Shown here piece by piece: positions 21,562 through 30,911 of a DNA stretch of 64,000 bases. Position numbers and translations under genes: made by a program. The number at the start of each line of letters is the position of its first letter. Position 1 is the first letter of the stretch. The notes under the pieces are model-generated. The model saw only the letters and a program-made list of their open reading frames with translations, had not been told where the DNA came from and did no database searches. This stretch comes from Prochlorococcus sp. AG-321-E21 (GTDB taxonomy: Bacteria; Cyanobacteriota; Cyanobacteriia; PCC-6307; Cyanobiaceae): NCBI GenBank assembly GCA_003283415.1, contig QBXH01000001.1:106215-170214 (forward strand), written 5' to 3'.

Positions 21562-22716
21562 TTGGATACTTTTGACTCTAACTTAAATAAGCAATTTGGT
21601 ATCCTTATTTGTGGTCATGGAAGTAGAAATAAATTAGCTATTACAGAATTTCAGGAATTAACTAGTTTTATACAAAGAAAATATCCATCAATATTAGTTG
21701 AGTTTGGTTTTTTAGAATTTGCAAAACCCTCTCTTACTGATGCTTTAGATAAATTACGAAATAGTTCCATAACAAAAGTTATAGCAATACCGGCTATGCT
21801 TTTTGCTGCTGGGCACGTAAAAAATGACATACCAAGTTTACTTATGAACTATGCAAAAAAAACTAATATGGAAATAATTTATGGTAGAGAATTAGGAATT
21901 AATAATTTAATGATTAGTGCAGCTTGCGAGAGAGTTAAAGAAGTATTCAAAAAAGATAATTCTTTAATTCCTGAAGAATCATTATTAGTTGTTGTTGGAA
22001 GAGGCTCCTCTGATCCTGATGCAAATTCTAACGTATCTAAAATTACAAGAATGGTAGTTGAAGGAGTTGGTCTGGGATGGGGAGAAACTGTGTTCTCTGG
22101 AGTGACATTTCCATTAGTAGAACCTGGTTTGCGAAATGTTATAAGACTTGGTTATAAGAATATTATTATTTTTCCATACTTTCTTTTCTCAGGGGTACTC
22201 GTAACAAGAATAAAAAGACAGCTCGATTTAGTAGCACTTGATAATCCACATATTGAATTCCATGAGGCAAAATATCTTTCATCTCATAAATATGTCGTTC
22301 AAACTTTTGTTGAAAGGATTGAAGAAATTTTTAATGATGAGAGCAATAATTTTATGAATTGTTCCTTGTGCAAATATAGATCGAACTTATTTGGTTTCGA
22401 AAATGAAGTTGGATTAGTTCAAGAAAGCCATCATGATCATGTTGAGGGAATAGGCCTTAGTTGCGATTTGTGTGATTCTGAATGTAATGGGGCCTGCGAG
22501 ACGAATAGTCAAAGCTTAACTGAGGGCCAAGATCAAACAGTACTTTTAGCAGGAAAAACTGATGTTGAACATCATCATAAACATGCAGATCCCTATCATC
22601 AGACAGATCACCATCATCATAGTGTTTACCCAAATTCAAAACATCCTTTGGGACCTGTTACGCTTCGCTTGCTTAACGATGATCAAATCTTAAGAAATTC
22701 AGTTGAAAAAGACTGA
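21562..22716 (+). CDS. cbiX: Sirohydrochlorin cobalto/ferrochelatase CbiX-like with Cys/His-rich C-terminal tail
   Basis: GILICGHGSRN...; VVVGRGSSDPDANSNVSKI; tail CDLCDSECNGAC, HHHKHADPYHQTDHHHHS. Confidence 0.82.
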   Translation: MDTFDSNLNKQFGILICGHGSRNKLAITEFQELTSFIQRKYPSILVEFGFLEFAKPSLTDALDKLRNSSITKVIAIPAMLFAAGHVKNDIPSLLMNYAKKTNMEIIYGRELGINNLMISAACERVKEVFKKDNSLIPEESLLVVVGRGSSDPDANSNVSKITRMVVEGVGLGWGETVFSGVTFPLVEPGLRNVIRLGYKNIIIFPYFLFSGVLVTRIKRQLDLVALDNPHIEFHEAKYLSSHKYVVQTFVERIEEIFNDESNNFMNCSLCKYRSNLFGFENEVGLVQESHHDHVEGIGLSCDLCDSECNGACETNSQSLTEGQDQTVLLAGKTDVEHHHKHADPYHQTDHHHHSVYPNSKHPLGPVTLRLLNDDQILRNSVEKD

Positions 22717-22805
22717 ATCAACAGTCTCTTTCTTGACTTGGTCTCAATAGACTAATTATACATAAGTATTTCTAATAGAAATTCGGGAAAGTATTTAGGG
22801 TTATA

Positions 22806-22847
22806 TTTTCCACAGTTAATAATAAGTTTTCCACGTCCACTTCCACA
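22806..22847. promoter_or_regulatory. Cluster of three DnaA-box-like 9-mers
   Basis: TTTTCCACA (22806-22814), TTTTCCACG (22827-22835), ACTTCCACA (22839-22847). Confidence 0.45.
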
Positions 22848-23066
22848 TCGATTTAGCTATAAGAGCACATTTCGAAAATAACTGGACTTCAACATTATTC
22901 TTGACTTTTCTTAAAGCTTTTTTCAATTTCTACTTTTAGTGACAACTTTTTTTAAAATCTAATTTATTACATGAGTCTCATTTGATAAAGATATAGAAAT
23001 GATAAAAATATATTTTTGACTTTCTTACAAAAATAGATGACTATATTTATACATAAGATTTGTATT

Positions 23067-23324
23067 ATGAATCAAATAAATCAAGATAATAAAATTGAAG
23101 TTGATTTCGATAATTATTTTCCATCAAAGGTTTCTCTAGAAACCGAGCTTTCTGAAAGTCTATATGAAATTATGAAAGATTTTGTTTTACATAACCCCAC
23201 TTGGGATCAATATAAGCTGATAAATTCTGCTTTAGCTTCATTTCTTGTTCAAAATGGTTGTACTGATAGTTCAGTTTCAGAGATTTATATAAATCAACTT
23301 TTTACACCTTCTAAATCTTTTTAA
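23067..23324 (+). CDS. DUF2811-like small protein
   Basis: VSLETELSESLYEIMKDFVLHNPTWDQYKLINSALASFLVQNGCTDSSVSEIYINQLF. Confidence 0.75.
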   Translation: MNQINQDNKIEVDFDNYFPSKVSLETELSESLYEIMKDFVLHNPTWDQYKLINSALASFLVQNGCTDSSVSEIYINQLFTPSKSF

Positions 23325-24951
23325 TATTTAAACAAGCTCTCCTGCTAATAGCCATCATCGTTAAAGTAGGACTTTGCCACGAAGAAGTTGGCCAACATGC
23401 ACCATCTAGAACAAGTACATTTTTACATCTCCATAATTGATTTGATTTATTGACGACACTGTTTTCCTCACTAAATCCCATAGCTGCTCCTCCTACTTCA
23501 TGAATATAATATCCTGGTGGTGGAGGATTTCCTGATAGCGCAATAGATTTTTCTGTAAAAAATCCCATAAATGGGATTTTCATGAGCTCATCCATCCTTC
23601 TGATTTTTCCATCTGCTGCTTCAATTGAATCTCGGATAGTACTCTCCATATGTCTAACCATATTCAATTCGTTTTCACTCCATTCGAATTCAATATGAGG
23701 AATTGGAATCCCCCAATTATCTGTTTTGTTAGATAGGGAAACTGAATTTTCTTCTCTTGGTAGGACCTCACCATGCGCGATCAGGAAACCCATAGAAGAA
23801 TCTAAATCTTTTTGTAAAAACTTAGGAATCCCTAACCTGTCAATTGCGCCCCAAATTCCATAACCTCTTAAAAAGTTAATACTTTCAGGTTTAGGTAAGT
23901 TAGTCCCGAAAGGTATAAAAAAGCTTCCCGCTCCAGAGAGTTCAGGATAAGGAGTAGATGAATTTTTTGTCTGAATTGTATTTGGAACTGAAAAGAATCT
24001 ACAGATAGAAATATGATCCATTAGATATTTTCCTAATTTCTCAGAGGTATCTTTAAAGCCGCAGGAATTTGACTTGGCCTCAGAGTTAAGTAGTATCCTA
24101 AGTGTTGATATTGTTGAAGCACATAGAATAATTAAATCGCACTTTAATGATGTTTTTATACCATTTTCTAAATTTACAATGTTTATTTTAGAAGCGAGCT
24201 CAGTTTTTTTATCTGTTTCAAATGATTCTACTAAGTGATTTGAAAGTATTTGAACATTTCCCGTTTTTAATGCTTTTTTGAAGGTGGTCCCCACACTTGA
24301 AGATTGCGGCCATTTATCTTCTTTTACTGAGGAATTACGGTCAAAACCTCTAGATTGAATAAACGGATAGTTTAATTTTGATTTAACTTTATCGCCAAAA
24401 ATATTTTCATTATTTGTAAGAGGTATTTTACCAATATATTTACCATTTGGAACTTCTTCAATATCATCTTTTTGTCCATAAATCCCACAGAATTTCTCAA
24501 TAAAATCATAATGAGGTGATAATTCATCGTAAGAAATAGGCCAATCTGGTCCGTATCCATCTTTTTTAGATGGATGAAAATCCTCTGGAGAAAATCTTAA
24601 GGTAATACCTCCCCAAGTTAATGATCTCCCTCCATATTGCTTGCCTTGAGTCCAAAGGAATGGCTTGTTTTTGGGTTGACTATAAGGATGATTTAATTCA
24701 TTTGAATATAAATTAGGGTTGTTTTTCCAATAACCTGGATGCTGACTTTGGTTAGCATGTTTTTTTGAGACTATTCCTGATAATCGGGTTAAGGTATCTT
24801 TCGGCTCATTACTGCTAGCCTCATCTCTTTTAATTTCAGGACCTGCTTCTATTACTAGAACTCTTATTCCTTGTTCGGCTAAAGTAAGTGTAGCTACTCC
24901 TCCTGTAGCTCCTGAACCAACTACTATTGCATCATAAGGATTTATATCCAA
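23311..24951 (-). CDS. GMC-family oxidoreductase
   Basis: DAIVVGSGATGGVATLTLAEQGIRVLVIEAGPE; FLWTQGKQYGGRSLTWGGITLRFSPEDF; C-terminal VLDGACWPTSSWQSPTLTMMAI. Confidence 0.88.
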   Translation of the reverse strand: MDINPYDAIVVGSGATGGVATLTLAEQGIRVLVIEAGPEIKRDEASSNEPKDTLTRLSGIVSKKHANQSQHPGYWKNNPNLYSNELNHPYSQPKNKPFLWTQGKQYGGRSLTWGGITLRFSPEDFHPSKKDGYGPDWPISYDELSPHYDFIEKFCGIYGQKDDIEEVPNGKYIGKIPLTNNENIFGDKVKSKLNYPFIQSRGFDRNSSVKEDKWPQSSSVGTTFKKALKTGNVQILSNHLVESFETDKKTELASKINIVNLENGIKTSLKCDLIILCASTISTLRILLNSEAKSNSCGFKDTSEKLGKYLMDHISICRFFSVPNTIQTKNSSTPYPELSGAGSFFIPFGTNLPKPESINFLRGYGIWGAIDRLGIPKFLQKDLDSSMGFLIAHGEVLPREENSVSLSNKTDNWGIPIPHIEFEWSENELNMVRHMESTIRDSIEAADGKIRRMDELMKIPFMGFFTEKSIALSGNPPPPGYYIHEVGGAAMGFSEENSVVNKSNQLWRCKNVLVLDGACWPTSSWQSPTLTMMAISRRACLNIKKI

Positions 24952-25059
24952 AATTTACTTTTATATTTTTCATATAAATAAATATAGCATTCAGTAAAAT
25001 ATCTATTTCATGTTTTCTACTTAAGAAGTTAGAATTTATTTAAACATGTTTAGATTTTA

Positions 25060-25533
25060 ATGAGATTTATAATATCGATTATTTTTTCGATTGGTCTAAT
25101 CTTCCCATCTAGTTGTTTTGCGGCATTAGATTATGGTAAACAATCATTATTAGGAGCTGATTTTTCTGGATCTGATTTACAAGGTGCAACTTTCTATTTA
25201 ACAGATTTACAGGATGCAAATTTGTCAAATTGTGATCTCCAAAATGCAAGTTTATATGGAGCAAAATTAAAGGATACAAATTTAAGTAATTCTAATTTAA
25301 GAGAAGTTACTCTTGATTCGGCAGTATTGGATGGAACTGATTTAACAAATACTAATTTAGAGGATTCTTTTGCTTACAGTACACAATTTGAAAATGTAAA
25401 AATTCAAGGAGCAGATTTTACAAATGTCTATTTGCCAAGAGATATCGTGAGGGAATTTTGTAAAGAGGCTTCTGGAACTAATCCTTTTACAAACAGAGAA
25501 ACTAAGGAAACTTTAGAGTGTGATTATATTTAA
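25060..25533 (+). CDS. Secreted/lumenal pentapeptide-repeat protein
   Basis: Signal peptide then repeated A(D/N)LxxxxLxx pentapeptides. Confidence 0.88.
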   Translation: MRFIISIIFSIGLIFPSSCFAALDYGKQSLLGADFSGSDLQGATFYLTDLQDANLSNCDLQNASLYGAKLKDTNLSNSNLREVTLDSAVLDGTDLTNTNLEDSFAYSTQFENVKIQGADFTNVYLPRDIVREFCKEASGTNPFTNRETKETLECDYI

Positions 25534-25535
25534 AT

Positions 25536-25952
25536 TTAAGCAAATGAAAGTTCTTTTTTGATTTTCCTATGCTTGTAAAGTGATCGCCCCACGGGCCAAC
25601 CTAAAGTAAATAAATGTCTAATAAGAACATTTGAGTATCTAAAATTTAATTTACTAGAAAAATTGATATCTAATTCATTTAAGGTTTTTATTAATAAATT
25701 AAGGTCTTGCTTTTTACCCCTCTTCTTGTCTAATAAAATCGAATTTGAATTAAAAACTTTATTTTGCAACATCTTTTCGCTTTCAGCAAAGCCTACTTCA
25801 ATTGTATTAAAATCAACAGAATATAGAGTATAAACTATTCCAACTTTAGATTTTTGATGAACTAAATTTAAAGATGATGAAATTAATTTACGATATTCTT
25901 TAATTATTTTTTTTAAAACCATTTTATTTTTGTTCGTTTTGAGAAATTTCAT
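25536..25952 (-). CDS. Hypothetical protein, possibly degenerate GIY-YIG-like, partner of upstream RHH gene
   Basis: VGIVYTLYSVDFNTIEVGFAESEKML resembles VYxLYS..xKVGFxxxxxxR; overlaps upstream gene by 29 nt. Confidence 0.5.
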   Translation of the reverse strand: MKFLKTNKNKMVLKKIIKEYRKLISSSLNLVHQKSKVGIVYTLYSVDFNTIEVGFAESEKMLQNKVFNSNSILLDKKRGKKQDLNLLIKTLNELDINFSSKLNFRYSNVLIRHLFTLGWPVGRSLYKHRKIKKELSFA

Positions 25953-26421
25953 ATTTTTCTAACAAATTATTCACTTCTGCCAAAGCAATTCTTTTCTGAC
26001 AAGCCGAATCATATCGATTTATTGCTATTGATGGTATTGAACCTTTGCTCTTCATTTCTCGTAGACCAGTTTCTAAACACTGAAATGCAACACTTGATAG
26101 ATCTCGCCCTTCTGCAGCTGCCCAAACCTTTAAAAGATAATTGAGATTTGATGGGACAGAAATTTGAACTTTGTTTGAGTTAGAGGTATTTAAAGCAATA
26201 TCATCTAAACTTATTTCTTTTGAGGAAATAGTTTCTTTTACTTTCTTCTTTAAACTTTTAACTTGACCTAAGGCATCTTCATTATTTTTAAATTTTCTTT
26301 CTATCTCAAATAAATCTTCCTCAGTGTTAATTAAAGCTTCTAGCGCCCACTTTGCGTCATCTTCCGCAATAGTTGTACTCTTTAGCCATTCATCTCTAAT
26401 ATAAGACCAATTCTTGGGCAT
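25924..26421 (-). CDS. Ribbon-helix-helix (CopG/Arc-like) domain protein (ATG at 26421; ORF track starts at TTG 26445)
   Basis: KVQISVPSNLNYLLKVWAAAEGRDLSSVAFQCLETGLREM beta-helix-helix pattern. Confidence 0.65.
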   Translation of the reverse strand: MPKNWSYIRDEWLKSTTIAEDDAKWALEALINTEEDLFEIERKFKNNEDALGQVKSLKKKVKETISSKEISLDDIALNTSNSNKVQISVPSNLNYLLKVWAAAEGRDLSSVAFQCLETGLREMKSKGSIPSIAINRYDSACQKRIALAEVNNLLEKYEISQNEQK

Positions 26422-26451
26422 AATCTTTAAGCTATATCTTGACAATACTTT

Positions 26452-26500
26452 AATCTATATAGATTGTCTATAGATTCTAAAATGATTATAAATAGATTGT
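26452..26500. promoter_or_regulatory. Phased operator-like repeats upstream of RHH gene
   Basis: Perfect palindrome AATCTATATAGATT (26452-26465); ATAGATTGT at 26459, ATAGATTC at 26470, ATAGATTGT at 26492 (11- and 22-bp spacing). Confidence 0.6.
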
Positions 26501-26997
26501 ATAATTTTTTAATAAAATATTTCAAAACATAATATTTAGCGCTCTCTCTCTCTCAGATCGGTTTTATAATCATTTAGATCATCAACCAAAGCTAAGACTG
26601 TTCCACTATTTCTATTGGCGTAAGCCCCTAGTTATTTACAAACATATTCAATAAAAAAATCTTACATAATTAATTAATATCTTGCACTCCTATAACTCTG
26701 TGTTTATGAAAATCTACCCTATTAGATATTTTAAAAATTAATTAAGTGAATTCTTTCACCTCTTTATCTTTCTCAGATACAAGGGCAAGAGTAAATTATT
26801 CATGAGTATAGTTTTTATGTAATTAGATTTATTCCAAATCCTATTTACATAAAATTAATAGATTTATCCAAACCACCAACTCTCAAAATGGTATCTAAGA
26901 TTATCATTAAAAGTTTAATTGTTTGTACACAATGATATTTCGTAAAGTTGGTTTTTATGAAAATACGTTAAATTATATATTAAAGGGTGAATTTTAA

Positions 26998-27432
26998 TTG
27001 AATCAAATAATTCAACGAGCAACTTCAGTTATTTTTTATACTTTGCCATTAAAAGCTTCATTGCCTTTTGGATATTATTTATTCTATAAATTTTCTTTTT
27101 TAAAAATACTTTTATTGCTCACATTCCCTGTTGCGATAATTGAAAGATCCTTACCTTTTGGAGGTATATTATTTTTTATAATATTGTTTGCAGGAGTTGT
27201 AAGAAATCCTAAGGTCCCTTATTTTATAAGATATAATGCTTGCCAAGCGTTACTCCTTGATATTGCCTTAATAATAATTAGTTATCTATTACGTATTTTG
27301 CCTTTAGTTGAATTTGGTTCAATAGTATTTATATTTACACTATCTATTTTTATTTTTTCTATATTCAAGTGTATTAATGGCGTTGAACCTGAAATACCAT
27401 TTATAAGTAAATCTGTAAGAATGCAAATTTAG
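26998..27432 (+). CDS. Tic20-family membrane protein
   Basis: ASLPFGYYLFYKFSFLKILLLLTFPV...VRNPKVPYFIRYNACQALLLDIALIIISYLLRIL. Confidence 0.82.
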   Translation: MNQIIQRATSVIFYTLPLKASLPFGYYLFYKFSFLKILLLLTFPVAIIERSLPFGGILFFIILFAGVVRNPKVPYFIRYNACQALLLDIALIIISYLLRILPLVEFGSIVFIFTLSIFIFSIFKCINGVEPEIPFISKSVRMQI

Positions 27433-27465
27433 ATAAATCAAGAAGTTCCTGTTTGCTTGAGTTTT

Positions 27466-27795
27466 TTAACATTCATTTAAAATAGATTCCCATCTTTTTT
27501 GACTTGTTTTTATTGCTTCCATTGGTGGTTCAGTCCCCCCAATTTCAAATGCTTTAATTAAGGATTTATTAGCTAATAATCCTAACATTGCGGCTTCTCT
27601 CTGTCTTGAACATACATTTTTTCTAGATCCTTCTTTAAGAGTAATTTCTATCTCTTTGAGAATTTTGCTGGCTTTGTTTGATTTAGAGTAAAAATCATTC
27701 ATATAAACATCAAGAGGTGTTTCAGCTAGCGTTTGATTTGGTGAAACGATGAAAGTTAACAAAATTAAAAAAGAGATAATAATAAATCTGCTCAT
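27466..27795 (-). CDS. Exported hypothetical protein, 109 aa
   Basis: N-terminal signal peptide; 4-nt overlap with upstream gene. Confidence 0.6.
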   Translation of the reverse strand: MSRFIIISFLILLTFIVSPNQTLAETPLDVYMNDFYSKSNKASKILKEIEITLKEGSRKNVCSRQREAAMLGLLANKSLIKAFEIGGTEPPMEAIKTSQKRWESILNEC

Positions 27796-28409
27796 TTCAA
27801 AATCTCAGATAATTTATTTTTTGATCTTCTTAATACTAAATAAAAAGTAATTACACTAATAGTCCCTGATGGTCCAATAAATACATGCCAAATTTGGTTT
27901 CCAGTTATTGATAGATTTGTTCCAAAGAAAGTTGTAAAAATAATGCCAAAGATTGGGTAAGCAATGAAGATCCAATCTTTAAACTTTCGTTGCCAGTTTA
28001 TGATCAAGAATATACTAATAATTACTTGTAATGAAAGAGCTATCGTTTTATCAATTAATAAATAGGAAACTATTGAGCAAAAACATAGGAAGATATTTGC
28101 TCTAATAGCAAATTTATTTTTAATAACGGATATTGTTAAACTTGTTAAGCCTAAAGCAAGAAAAGTATAAAAAAACCAATTAAAGATAGAAGAATGATCT
28201 ATATAAATCCAATTTGTTTTTGTATGATCAATCATCTCAAACATTGAGGCCAAACCTAAAAAAATAAAACCAAAGGGAATAAGAGCATGGCTTTTTATAT
28301 TTTTAAATTTATTAATTGATTTAATTCCAAGAAATATTGGAACAATTACTGCTTGCAAATGTGCAGAAAATAAGAGAAAGAAAAACAAATTTATTTTAAA
28401 TATCCTCAA
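27792..28409 (-). CDS. Hypothetical polytopic membrane protein
   Basis: 205 aa with multiple hydrophobic segments. Confidence 0.65.
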   Translation of the reverse strand: MRIFKINLFFFLLFSAHLQAVIVPIFLGIKSINKFKNIKSHALIPFGFIFLGLASMFEMIDHTKTNWIYIDHSSIFNWFFYTFLALGLTSLTISVIKNKFAIRANIFLCFCSIVSYLLIDKTIALSLQVIISIFLIINWQRKFKDWIFIAYPIFGIIFTTFFGTNLSITGNQIWHVFIGPSGTISVITFYLVLRRSKNKLSEILK

Positions 28410-28445
28410 TTTATTTTAAATTTAAATTAAATATGAGGGTTTAAA

Positions 28446-28646
28446 TTATCTCAAAAGAGAAATATACCATTGCCCAATTAAGACAATTAATAATGTAAGA
28501 ACCAGGGGGAAAGCAGGGTAGCGAGTTTGAAAATTTGCTGGTGGCCAAGGAGACCATGATATAAGTCTACCTTTGGGTTCTTTTGAAGGAATTATTTTTT
28601 TTGTTTTATTGGTACTTGAAGTTTTTGTTGCAAATCCTTTTTCCAT
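28446..28646 (-). CDS. Small membrane hypothetical protein (internal ATG start preferred)
   Basis: MEKGFATKTSSTNKTKK...FPLVLTLLIVLIGQWYISLL. Confidence 0.55.
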   Translation of the reverse strand: MEKGFATKTSSTNKTKKIIPSKEPKGRLISWSPWPPANFQTRYPAFPLVLTLLIVLIGQWYISLLR

Positions 28647-28749
28647 AGTTAATACCAAAAACAAATTTTAACAAAAACAAAAATAAAGAGTGTATTTAAA
28701 ACTATATAATGTCTATTTGATTTATTATTCCAATAAACTTACTTTTAAT

Positions 28750-28953
28750 ATGGGAGAAGCTAAAAGAAGGAAAGATTTGGGTTTACCCCCTAGAGAAAAA
28801 GAATTTGTTTTACCCGAATTTAATAAAGATAAGGTCAAGCAGAAAGTTAGAAATACTTTATATAAATATCCAATTATTCCTTTCGTATTTTATGGTGTTG
28901 CAATTGTTATCCTTCTTGTTGGCGTATACATTGTCATTAAATATTATAAGTAA
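28750..28953 (+). CDS. DUF2839-like small membrane protein
   Basis: MGEAKRRKDLGLPPREK signature N-terminus followed by TM helix. Confidence 0.8.
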   Translation: MGEAKRRKDLGLPPREKEFVLPEFNKDKVKQKVRNTLYKYPIIPFVFYGVAIVILLVGVYIVIKYYK

Positions 28954-28982
28954 TAATTGATAATTTTTTTGAATAAATAATA

Positions 28983-29273
28983 ATGTGGGAATTAGAAAAG
29001 ATTGCAAAAGTTTTAAAATACAGAATGTTGAAATCAGAAGAAGGATTAGATAATAAACCCTCTATATTATTCTGTGGAATGGATTCCTATCAAAAGAGAG
29101 ATCTTCATAGCGAAGCAAAAAAAGCAGGATTCAAACCTGTATATTCAATGAAACATCCATCAATAAAAGTTGTAATGCAAATGTCATCATCAAGAAATAT
29201 AGATACTGATAAGTTCAAAACGACCACTATTGACATTGAACATTTTTGGTATTTGTGCAGACATCTTTTATGA
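28983..29273 (+). CDS. Hypothetical protein, 96 aa
   Basis: Open frame 30 nt after DUF2839 gene. Confidence 0.6.
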   Translation: MWELEKIAKVLKYRMLKSEEGLDNKPSILFCGMDSYQKRDLHSEAKKAGFKPVYSMKHPSIKVVMQMSSSRNIDTDKFKTTTIDIEHFWYLCRHLL

Positions 29274-29395
29274 AAAATAATTTTTTAAAATTCAGATAAA
29301 TGGAGCAAGCACGTAAGAGTTAATCAATAAAACCTTAAGATCAAACAATAAATAGTTCTATTATCTAAATAAAGATCCGGAACTTGTTCAGTCAT

Positions 29396-29597
29396 CGCCA
29401 AAAAAATATTCAAAATCACTCAAGGACTAAACCGTCAGATTAGGAGAATATGTGAGTGCTTAGGCTACAGATTAAGATCATTGAAGCGTGTAAGAATCAT
29501 AAATATTAAATTAGACATATCTATATGAAAATAGCGCAAATTTACCAAAGGAGAACTCTTAGAATTAAATCGATTGCTCGAAGACTCTTCAAAAACA
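29396..29597 (+). pseudogene. Truncated, mutated second copy of the 3' end of the pseudouridine synthase gene at 61270-61980
   Basis: gaccgtcagattaggagaat.tgtgagt.cttaggctacag.taagatcatt.aagcgtgtaagaat and tttaccaaaggagaactctt.gaattaaat shared with 61779-61980; frame broken. Confidence 0.85.
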
Positions 29598-29684
29598 TAT
29601 GCCTAATCAAAAATCCTATGTTTTCAATGAAAAGTGTTTTATGGTTTCCCAAAAACACAAGTTAAAATTTCTTGTCTATAAATA

Positions 29685-29774
<90 letters not shown>

Positions 29775-29995
29775 AACGGGTTATTCAGTTTTAATGAACC
29801 TCAAAATCATAACATAAGAAATTAGTCATAGTCTAATAATTCAGATAGTTTAGAAAAACTATACTAAACTAAAATTTACCAAAGAGTTCAAGATAATAAT
29901 AATGGGTTAAATCGTCATAATAGTCCATTATTCGTCATATTTAGTCCACAAAAAAAGACACTTATTTTATATAAAAAGGTTTAAATTAAACTTAT

Positions 29996-30405
29996 TCGTT
30001 TAATTCATTAAATCTTTTATTAAACTTTAATATTTCTTCCAAAGACTTTAAACTTTCTCTGTGACTTTCATCCTCGGGTTCTAAGAAAACTAACTTCTTA
30101 CATTCTTCAATTGCTTCATCATATTGAGATAAAACTGAGTGAGATAAATGGCGATAATAATAAAGTGACGCATTCCTGGGATTTAGATTAATTGGTTTTT
30201 AAAAACAACTATAATGGTTAGGTTTTGATTCGACTGCATTCTTACTAATCCTCTTAATGCAAAAGCTTTGCTTAAACGAGTAATAGTAATTGGTAACTCA
30301 AATGATAATGCCCTATTTAGATATTCTAAAGAAATTAAATATAACTTTCTCTCATAGAATTGTTCTGCCTTGTCATAGAGATCATTAAATTGAAAAAATC
30401 TTTTA
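29996..30405 (-). pseudogene. Degenerate TPR-repeat protein remnant
   Basis: Minus strand reads INLNPRNASLYYYRHLSHSVLSQYDEAIEECKKLVFLEPEDESHRESL and, in a shifted frame upstream, DLYDKAEQFYERKLYLISLEYLNRALSFELPITITRLSKAFALRGL. Confidence 0.6.
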
Positions 30406-30515
30406 AGACTAGAGCCTGATTATGATTATTTCACTAATAAAAAATCTCTCCCATTACCTTCATTAATAAAGAATTCTAGTGATGAGTTTTAAGAAGGATT
30501 GCTATCGGTACTCAA

Positions 30516-30911
30516 TTGTTAAAAGAACCTAAGATTGATGGCATTGCTATTGCTTTGCAATACAAAGATGGCAACTTAGAAAAGTCCATTTCTAGAAAAG
30601 GTATAGATGTCACAAACAAAATTGCTGAAATTCAAGACATACCCCTCAAACTTCCTGTTTCAGGAATTATGCAAATTAGAGGCGAACTTTTCACTCCAAA
30701 TAGATCTCCCAACTTTTCCCAAAGAATTGTATCAAGCTTCGTCAGAGCTGCAGCAGGGTCTCCAGAAAGTATCAGCTTTTGCGGTTTCCAAATTATTAAT
30801 GGAAAGCTTAATCAATACGAAACCATTCAATATCTTAAAAAACTTGGCTTCAACACCCCAGACATTAAAAGCTGTAATTACACAAGCCAAGTCCAAGTCT
30901 TTAAGAAATAA
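30516..30911 (+). pseudogene. Fragment of NAD-dependent DNA ligase (LigA) adenylation domain
   Basis: EPKIDGIAIALQYKDGNLEKSISRKG...IQDIPLKL...MQIRGELF (KxDG and RGE motifs); no OB/Zn/HhH/BRCT domains follow. Confidence 0.6.

Noticed and set aside
22457-22639. 60-aa minus ORF and (CAT)n-like repeats
   Set aside because: Antisense of the His-rich tail of the CbiX-like protein; repeats are codon-driven
26540-26560. (CT)n tract gcgctctctctctctcagatcgg
   Set aside because: Short simple repeat; no structure or motif to support an RNA or regulatory call
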